Assembly: GCF_050948175.1 (NCBI RefSeq)
Contig: NW_027490454.1
Coordinates: 1-64,000 of the forward strand
Source: Xylocopa sonorina
Taxonomy: Eukaryota > Arthropoda > Insecta > Hymenoptera > Apidae
Reading direction: 5' to 3'
Length of the DNA: 64,000 nt
This document shows, piece after piece, positions 55,663-64,000 of this stretch (position 1 is the stretch's first letter; every line of letters begins with the position of its first letter). The notes beneath the pieces are model-generated. The model worked only from the letters and a program-made list of their open reading frames with translations. It did no database searches and was not told where the DNA came from. A program made the position numbers and the translations under genes.

Positions 55663-58165
55663 TCGCAAATCATATTATATCTTACCATGAAACACAGAAA
55701 TGAGATGCGATATCGCGTTTTAAGAAGCATTAGAAATCTATTGCTACAATGCGTAGACATCTGCAAACGCTATTTCCTTGCAAGGAAGTGTCGCAATTAC
55801 ATTCATTTGAAGTGTAGACGAGGAATACATAGCACTTCGCAAATCATATTATATCTTACCATGAAACATAGAAATGAGATGCGATATTGCGTTTTAAGGA
55901 TCATAAGAACACTATTGCTACGATACTTGGACATCTGCAAACGCTATTTCCTTGCAAGGAAGTGTCGCATTTACATTCATTTGAAGTGTAGACTAGGAAT
56001 ACATAACACTTCGCAAATCATATTATATCTTACCATGAAACATAGAAATGAGATGCGATATCGCGTTTTAAGAAGCATTAGAACTCTATTGCTACGATAC
56101 CTAGACATCTGCAGACGCTATTTCCTAGCAAGGAAGTGTCGCATTTACATACATTTGAAGTGTAGACGAAGGAATACATGACACTTCGCAAATCATATTA
56201 TATCTTACCATGAAACCTAGAAATGAGATGCGATATCGCGTTTTAAGAAGCATTAGAACTCTATTGCTACGATACCTAGACATCTGCAGACGCTATTTCC
56301 TAGCAAGGAAGTGTCGCATATACATTCATTTGAAGTGTAGACGAGGAATACATGACACATCGCAAATCATATTATATCTTACCATGAAACATAGAAATGA
56401 GATGCGATATCGCGTTTTAAGAAGCATTAGAAATCTATTGCTACGATTCGTAGATATCTGCAAACGTTATTTCCTTGCAAGGCAGTGTCGCATTTACATT
56501 CATTTGAAGTGTAGACGAGGAATACATAGCACTTCGCAAATCATATAATATCTTACCATGAAACATAGAAATGAGATGCGATATCGCGTTTTTAGAATCA
56601 TAAGAACACTATTGCTACGATACGTAGACATCTGCAAACGCTATTTCCTAGCAAGGAAGTGTCGCATTTACATACATTTGAAGTGTAGACGAGGAATACA
56701 TGACACTTCGCAAATCATATTATATCTTACCATGAAACATAGAAATGAGATGCGATATCGCGTTTTAAGAAGCATAAGAACTCTATTGCTACGATACGTA
56801 GACATCTGCGAACGCTATTTCCTTGCAAGGAAGTGTCGCATTCACATTCATTTGAAGTGTAGACGAGGAATACATAACTCTTTGCAAATCATACTATATC
56901 TTACCATGAAACATAGAAATGAGATGCAATATCGCGTTTTAAGAACCATAAGAACTCTATTGCTACGATACGTAGACATCTGCAAACGCTATTTCCGTGC
57001 AAGGAAGTGTCGCATTATCATTCATTTGAAGTGTAGACGAGGAATACATAACACTTCGCAAATCATATTATATCTTACCATGAAACATAGAAATGAGATG
57101 CGATATCGCGTTTTAAGAAGCATTAGAACCCTATTGCTACGATACCTAGACATCTGCAGACGCTATTTCCTAGCAAGGAAGTGTCGCATTTACATTCATT
57201 TGAAGTGTAGACGAGGAATACGTGACACTTCGCAAATCATATTATATCTTACCATGAAACATAGAAATGAGATGCGATATCGCGTATTAAGAAGCATTAG
57301 AAATCTATTTCTACGATACGTAGACATCTGCAAACGCTATTTCCTAGCAAGGAAGTGTCGCATTTACATTCATTTGAAGTGTAGGCAAGGAATACATAAC
57401 ACTTCGCCAATCATATTATATCTTACCATGAAACATAGAAATGAGATACGATATCACGTTTTAAGAAGCACTAGAACTCTATCCCTACGATACGTAGACA
57501 TTTGCAAACGCTATTTCCTTGCAAGGAAGTGTCGCATATACATTCATTTGAAGTGTAGACGAGGATAACATGACACTTCGCAAATCATATTATATCTTAC
57601 CATGAAACACAGAAATGAGATGCGATATCGCGTTTTAAGAAGCATTAGAAATCTATTGCTACAATGCGTAGACATCTGCAAACGCTATTTCCTTGCAAGC
57701 AAGTGTCGCAATTACATTCATTTGAAGTGTAGACGAGGAATACATAGCACTTCGCAAATCATATTATATCTTACCATGAAACATAGAAATGAGATGCGAT
57801 ATTGCGTTTTAAGGATCATAAGAACACTATTGCTACGATACTTGGACATCTGCAAACGCTATTTCCTTGCAAGGAAGTGTCGCATTTACATTCATTTGAA
57901 GTGTAGACTAGGAATACATAACACTTCGCAAATCATATTATATCTTACCATGAAACATAGAAATTAGATGCGATATCGCGTTTTAAGAAGCATTAGAACT
58001 CTATTGCTACGATACCTAGACATCTGCAGACGCTATTTCCTAGCAAGGAAGTGTCGCATTTACATACATTTGAAGTGTAGACGAAGGAATACATGACACT
58101 TCGCAAATCATATTATATCTTACCATGAATCATAGAAATGAGATGCGATATCGCGTTTTAAGAAG
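55663..58165 (+). repeat. 1,914-bp (11-monomer) offset duplication with a shared 1-bp insertion
   Basis: About 55,663-56,250 matches about 57,577-58,165. Both copies read gacgaaggaatac instead of gacgaggaatac, an extra A at about 56,170 and 58,085, so the insertion preceded the duplication. Both also share gaaacacagaaatg, ctacaatgcgtag and gatacttggac. The single-base insertion shifts the plus frame in each copy, more evidence against selection on that frame. Confidence 0.75.
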
Positions 58166-60030
58166 CATAAGAACTCTATTGCTACGATACGTAGACATCT
58201 GCGAACGCTATTTCCTTGCAAGGAAGTGTCGCATTCACATTCATTTGAAGTGTAGACGAGGAATACATAACTCTTCGCAAATCATATTATATCTTACCAT
58301 GAAACATAGAAATGAGATGCAATATCGCGTTTTAAGAACCATAAGAACTCTATTGCTACGATACGCAGACATCTGCAAACGCTATTTCCGTGCAAGGAAG
58401 TGTCGCATTATCATTCATTTGAAGTGTAGACGAGGAATACATAACACTTCGCAAATCATATTATATCTTACCATGAAACATAGAAATGAGATGCGATATC
58501 GCGTTTTAAGAAGCATTAGAACTCTATTGCTACGATACCTAGACATCTGCGGACGCTATTTCCTAGCAAGGAAGTGTCGCATTTACATTCATTTGAAGTG
58601 TAGACGAGGAATACGTGACACTTCGCAAATCATATTATATCTTACCATGAAACATAGAAATGAGATGCGATATCGCGTTTTAAGAAGCATTAGGAATCTA
58701 TTTCTACGATACGTAGACATCTGCAAACGCTATTTCCTAGCAAGGAAGTGTCGCATTTACATTTATTTGAAGTGTAGGCAAGGAATACATAACACTTCGC
58801 CAATCATATTATATCTTACCATGAAACATAGAAATGAGATGCGATATCGCGTTTTAAGAAGCATTAGAACACTATTGCTACGATAGGTAGACATCTGCAA
58901 ACGCTATCTCCTTGCAAGGAAGTGTCGCATATACATTCATTTGAAGTGTAGACGAGGAATACATGACACATCGCAAATCATATTATATCTTACCATGAAA
59001 CATAGAAATGAGATGCGATATCGCGTTTTAAGAAGCATTAGAAATCTATTGCTACGATTCGTAGATATCTGCAAACGTTATTTCCTTGCAAGGCAGTGTC
59101 GCATTTACATTCATTTGAAGTGTAGACGAGGAATACATAGCACTTCGCAAATCATATAATATCTTACCATGAAACATAGAAATGAGATGCGATATCGCGT
59201 TTTTAGAATCATAAGAACACTGTTGCTACGATACGTAGACATCTGCGAACGCTATTTCCTTGCAAGGAAGTGTCGCATTCACATTCATTTGAAGTGTAGA
59301 CGAGGAATACATAACTCTTCGCAAATCATATTATATCTTACCATGAAACATAGAAATGAGATGCAATATCGCGTTTTAAGAACCATAAGAACTCTATTGC
59401 TACGATACGTAGACATCTGCAAACGCTATTTCCGTGCAAGGAAGTGTCGCATTATCATTCATTTGAAGTGTAGACGAGGAATACATAACACTTCGCAAAT
59501 CATATTAAATCTTACCATGAAACATAGAAATGAGATGCGATATCGCGTTTTAAGAAGCATTAGAACTCTATTGCTACGATACCTAGACATCTGCAGACGC
59601 TATTTCCTAGCAAGGAAGTGTCGCATTTACATTCATTTGAAGTGTAGACGAGGAATACGTGACACTTCGCAAATCATATTATATCTTACCATGAAACATA
59701 GAAATGAGATGCGATATCGCGTTTTAAGAAGCATTAGAAATCTATTTCTACGATACGTAGACATCTGCAAACGCTATTTCCTAGCAAGGAAGTGTCGCAT
59801 TTACATTCATTTGAAGTGTAGGCAAGGAATACATAACACTTCGCCAATCATATTATATCTTACCATGAAACATAGAAATGAGATACGATATCACGTTTTA
59901 AGAAGCATTAGAACTCTATTGCTACGATACGTAGACATTTGCAAAAGCTATTTCCTTGCAAGGAAGTGTCGCATATACATTCATTTGTAGTGTAGACGAG
60001 GAATACATAACACTTAGCAAATCATATTAT

Positions 60031-63000
60031 TTCTTACCATGAACATAGAAATGAGATGCGATATCGCGTTTTCAGAAGCATTAGGACACTATTGATACGA
60101 TAGGTAGACATTTGCAGACGCTATTTCCTTGCAAGGAAGTGTCGCATATACATTCATTTGAAGTGTAGACGAGGAATACATAACACTTCACAAATCATAT
60201 TATATCTTACCATGAAACATAGAAATGAGATGCGATATCGCGTTTTATGAAGCATTAGAACTCTATTGCTACGATACCTAGACATCTGCAGACGCTATTT
60301 CCTAGCAAGGAAGTGTCGCATTTACATTCATTTGAAGTGTAGGCGAGGAATACATAACACTTCGCCAATCATATTATATCTTACCATGAAACATAGAAAT
60401 GAGATACGATATCACGTTTTAAGAAGAATTAGAACTCTATCCCTACGATACGTAGACATTTGCAAACGCTATTTCCTTGCAAGGAAGTGTCGCATATACA
60501 TTCATTTGAAGTGTAGACGAGGAATACATGACACTTCGCAAATCATATTATATCTTACCATGAAACATAGAAATGAGATGCGATATCGCGTTTTAAGAAG
60601 CATTAGAAATCTATTGCTACGATACCGAGACATCTGCAAACGCTATTTCCTAGCAAGGAAGTGTCGCATTTACATTCATTTGAAGTGTAGACGAGGAATA
60701 CATGACACATCGCAAATCATATTATATCTTACCATGAAACATAGAAATGAGATGCGATATCGCGTTTTAAGAAGCATGAGAACTCTATTGCTACGATACG
60801 TAGACATCTGCGAACGCTATTTCCTTGCAAGGAAGTGTCGCATTCACATTCATTTGAAGTGTAGACGAGGAATACATAACTCTTCGCAAATCATATTATA
60901 TCTTACCATGAAACATAGAAATGAGGTGCAATATCGCGTTTTAAGAACCATAAGAACTCTATTGCTACGATACGTAGACATCTGCAAACGCTATTTCCGT
61001 GCAAGGAAGTGTCGCATTATCATTCATTTGAAGTGTAGACGAGGAATACATAACACTTCGGAAATCATATTATATCTTACCATGAAACATAGAAATGAGA
61101 TGCGATATCGCGTTTTAAGAAGCATTAGAACACTATTGCTACGATAGGTAGACATCTGCAAACGCTATCTCCTTGCAAGGAAGTGTCGCATTTACATTCA
61201 TTTGAAGTGTAGACGAGGAATACATAACACTTAGCAAATCATATTATTTCTTACCATGAAACATAGAAATGAGATGCGATATCGCGTTTTCAGAAGCTTT
61301 AGGACACTATTGATACGATAGGTAGACATTTGCAAACGCTATTTCCTTGCAAGGAAGTGTCGCATATACATTCATTTGAAGTGTAGACGAGGAATACATA
61401 ACACTTCGCCAATCATATTATATCTTACCATGAAACCTAGAAATGAGATACGATATCACGTTTTAAGAAGCATTAGAACTCTATCCCTACGATACGTAGA
61501 CATTTGCAAACGCTATTTCCTTGCAAGGAAGTGTCGCATATACATTCATTTGAAGTGTAGACGGGGAATACATGACACTTCGCAAATCATATTATATCTT
61601 ACCATGAAACATAGAAATGAGATGCGATATCGCGTTTTAAGAAGCATTAGAAATCTATTGCTACGATACGTAGACATCTGCAAACGCTATTTCCTTGCAA
61701 GGAAATGTCGCATTTACATTCATTTGAATCGTAGACGAGAAATGCATAACACTTCGCAATGAATATTATATCTTATCATGAAACATAGAAATGAGATGCG
61801 ATATCGCGTTTTAAGAAACATTAGAACTCTATTGCTACGATACCTAGACATCTGCAAACGCTATTTCCTAGCAAGGAAGTGTCGCATTTACATTCATTTG
61901 AAGTGTAGACGAGGAATACATGACACATCGCAAATCATATTATATCTTACCATGAAACATAGAAATGAGATGCGATATCGCGTTTTAAGAAGCATAAGAA
62001 CTCTATTGCTACGATACGTAGATATCTGCGAACGCTATTTCCTTGCAAGGAAGTGTCGCATTCACATTCATTTGAAGTGTAGACGAGGAATACATAACTC
62101 TTCGCAAATCATATTATATCTTACCATGAAACATAGAAATGAGGTGCAATATCGCGTTTTAAGAACCATAAGAACTCTATTGCTACGATACGTAGACATC
62201 TGCAAACGCTATTTCCGTGCAAGGAAGTGACGCATTATCATTCATCTGAAGTGTAGACGAGGAATACATAACACTTCGGAAATCATATTATATCTTACCA
62301 TGAAACATAGAAATGAGATGCGATATCGCGTTTTAAGAAGCATTAGAACTCTATTGCTACGATACGTAGACATCTGCAAACGCTATTTCCGTGCAAGGAA
62401 GTGTCGCATTATCATTCATTTGAAGTGTAGACGAGGAATACATAACACTTCGGAAATCATATTATATCTTACCATGAAACATAGAAATGAGATGCGATAT
62501 CGCGTTTTAAGAAGCATTAGAACACTATTGCTACGATAGGTAGACATCTGCAAACGCTATCTCCTTGCAAGGAAGTGTCGCATTTACATTCATTTGAAGT
62601 GTAGACGAGGAATACATAACACTTAGCAAATCATATTAATTCTTACCATGAAACATAGAAATGAGATGCGATATCGCGTTTTCAGAAGCATTAGGACACT
62701 ATTGATACGATAGGTAGACATTTGCAAACGCTATTTCCTTGCAAGGAAGTGTCGCATATACATTCATTTGAAGTGTAGACGAGGAATACATAACACTTCG
62801 CCAATCATATTATATCTTACCATGAAACCTAGAAATGAGATACGATATCACGTTTTAAGAAGCATTAGAACTCTATCCCTACGATACGTAGACATTTGCA
62901 AACGCTATTTCCTTGCAAGGAAGTGTCGCATATACATTCATTTGAAGTGTAGACGGGGAATACATGACACTTCGCAAATCATATTATATCTTACCATGAA

Positions 63001-64000
63001 ACATAGAAATGAGATGCGATATCGCGTTTTAAGAAGCATTAGAAATCTATTGCTACGATACGTAGACATCTGCAAACGCTATTTCCTTGCAAGGAAATGT
63101 CGCATTTACATTCATTTGAATCGTAGACGAGGAATGCATAACACTTCGCAATGAATATTATATCTTATCATGAAACATAGAAATGAGATGCGATATCGCG
63201 TTTTAAGAAACATTAGAACTCTATTGCTACGATACCTAGACATCTGCAAACGCTATTTCCTAGCAAGGAAGTGTCGCATTTACATTCATTTGAAGTGTAG
63301 ACGAGGAATACATGACACATCGCAAATCATATTATATCTTACCATGAAACATAGAAATGAGTTACGATATCACGTTTTAAGAAGCATTAGAACTCTATCC
63401 CTACGATACGTAGACATTTGCAAACGCTATTTCCTTGCAAGGAAGTGTCGCATATACATTCATTTGAAGTGTAGACGAGGAATACATGACACTTCGCAAA
63501 TCATATTATATCTTACCATCAAACATAGAAATGAGATGCGATATCGCGTTTTAAGAAGCATTAGAAATCTATTGCTACGATGCGTAGACATCTGCAAACG
63601 CTATTTCCTTGCAAGGAAGTGTCGCATTTACATTCATTGGAAGTGTAGACGAGGAATACATAGCACTTCGCAAATCATATTATATCTTACCATGAAACAT
63701 AGAAATGAGATGCGATATCGCGTTTTAAGAAGCATTAGAACACTATTGCTACGATAGGTAGACATCTGCAAACGCTATCTCCTTGCAAGGAAGTGTCGCA
63801 TTTACATTCATTTGAAGTGTAGACGAGGAATACATAACACTTCGCAAATCATATTATATCTTACCATGAACATAGAAATGAGATGCGATATCGCGTTTTC
63901 AGAAGCATTAGGACACTATTGATACGATAGGTAGACATTTGCAGACGCTATTTCCTTGCAAGGAAGTGTCGCATATACATTCATTTGAAGTGTAGACGAG
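60031..64000 (+). repeat. Right-end subarray with N-class monomers reappearing
   Basis: A characteristic monomer with gcgttttcagaagc and taggacactattgatacg occurs at about 60,060, 61,280, 62,670 and 63,890. The first and last of these share a 1-bp deletion (ccatgaacatag, at 60,039 and 63,866) and gcagacgc, so they are sister copies 22 monomers apart. N-class monomers return at about 61,610-61,780 and 63,000-63,170. The array is cut by the window end in mid-monomer. Confidence 0.8.
60955..63360 (+). repeat. 1,392-bp (8-monomer) tandem duplication, 1-kb copies
   Basis: About 60,955-61,968 matches 62,347-63,360 at an offset of 1,392 bp. I noticed three differences: attatttc/attaattc near 61,247, gaagcttt/gaagcatt near 61,298 and gacgagaaat/gacgaggaat near 61,740. 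Shared variants include gcattatcattc, cttcggaaatc, aaacctagaaatg and gacggggaatac. A related 7-monomer offset (1,218 bp) links the gaggtgcaatatc monomers at 60,923 and 62,141, so at least two exchanges of different size overlap here. Confidence 0.8.

Larger units (their letters stand above)
40711..60030 (+). repeat. Recently amplified subarray lacking N-class monomers
   Basis: Across about 19 kb I see no N-class monomer (no aatcgtagacg followed by caatgaatatt). Instead the zone uses its own set of variants: gactaggaatac, ttcgtagacatctgc with aaggcagtgtcg, catagcacttcg, gtgtggacgagg, atcatataatatc, gcaatatcgcg with aaccatatgaac, and gcattatcattc. Long, nearly identical blocks dominate and repeat at offsets of 1,043, 1,566, 1,914, 2,436, 2,783, 3,132 and 4,002 bp, all whole numbers of monomers apart from single-base changes that can be located. 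Confidence 0.8.
1..64000 (+). repeat. 174-bp satellite DNA array, head-to-tail, window-spanning
   Basis: Landmarks such as gcgatatcgc, tagacatctgca, gtgtcgcattta and gaggaatacat recur every 174 bp from the first base to the last, always on the same strand. Counting from the ATGAAACATAG landmark at 155 to the last one at 63,866, the register drifts only about +27 bp, nearly all of it gained between 1.9 and 11 kb, so the window holds about 367-368 monomers. No unique DNA, inversion or inserted element interrupts it. The length (one nucleosome plus a short linker), AT-richness and homogeneity are typical of centromeric or pericentromeric satellites, but sequence alone cannot show centromere activity. 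I do not recognise the family or species. A bacterial origin is very unlikely given the size of a pure, spacer-less array. Confidence 0.98.

Noticed and set aside
1..64000. CRISPR array
   Set aside because: The repeats are contiguous 174-bp units with no unique spacers, no 25-40-bp repeat-spacer alternation and no cas genes.
1..64000. Transposable element, tRNA, rRNA or telomeric repeat inside the array
   Set aside because: The 174-bp register is continuous except for small indels, which leaves no room for an inserted element, and no telomere-type short repeat is present.

Overview
The whole 64-kb window is one uninterrupted head-to-tail array of a 174-bp satellite monomer. I count about 367-368 monomers, all in the same orientation. 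I see no gene, transposon, RNA gene, spacer or unique flanking sequence, and the array runs off both ends. This points to constitutive heterochromatin of a eukaryotic chromosome, plausibly centromeric or pericentromeric. The consensus monomer is AT-rich (about 37% G+C by hand count) and not CpG-depleted (8 CpG against about 6 expected). That fits a genome with little CpG methylation, such as many invertebrates, better than a vertebrate, but the species cannot be named from this sequence.

Each monomer carries a 10-bp perfect palindrome, GCGATATCGC, which contains an EcoRV site. About 69 bp further on is a second dyad around CTTGCAAG. Monomers fall into recognisable classes with linked differences. 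An L class (cctagac, cagacg, cctagcaagg, catgac) breaks the second palindrome. A V class (cgtagac, caaacg, ccttgcaagg, cataac) keeps it. An N class has a different 3' third and usually extends the palindrome to 18 bp. Recombinants between classes are common.

Layout: 1-1,913 is in perfect register. 1,914 to about 11,015 has roughly 70-75 small indels and is probably an unpolished or low-coverage assembly patch. About 11,016-27,137 is clean and built from 8- and 9-monomer blocks, including a 1.5-kb tandem duplication without a visible difference. 27,138-40,710 is clean but more heterogeneous and holds the most diverged monomers. 40,711 to about 60,000 is a recently amplified zone with no N-class monomers and a 3.1-kb tandem duplication that is nearly identical. 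About 60,000-64,000 contains a 1,392-bp duplication in which N-class monomers reappear.

Because 174 is 58 codons, the plus-strand frame that is open in the consensus runs through many monomers and gives apparent ORFs of up to 729 codons. I read these as by-products of the repeat, not genes: stops recur in about a fifth of monomers and are copied along with the duplications. The array evolves by segmental duplication of 5 to 18 monomers, not by one fixed higher-order repeat.
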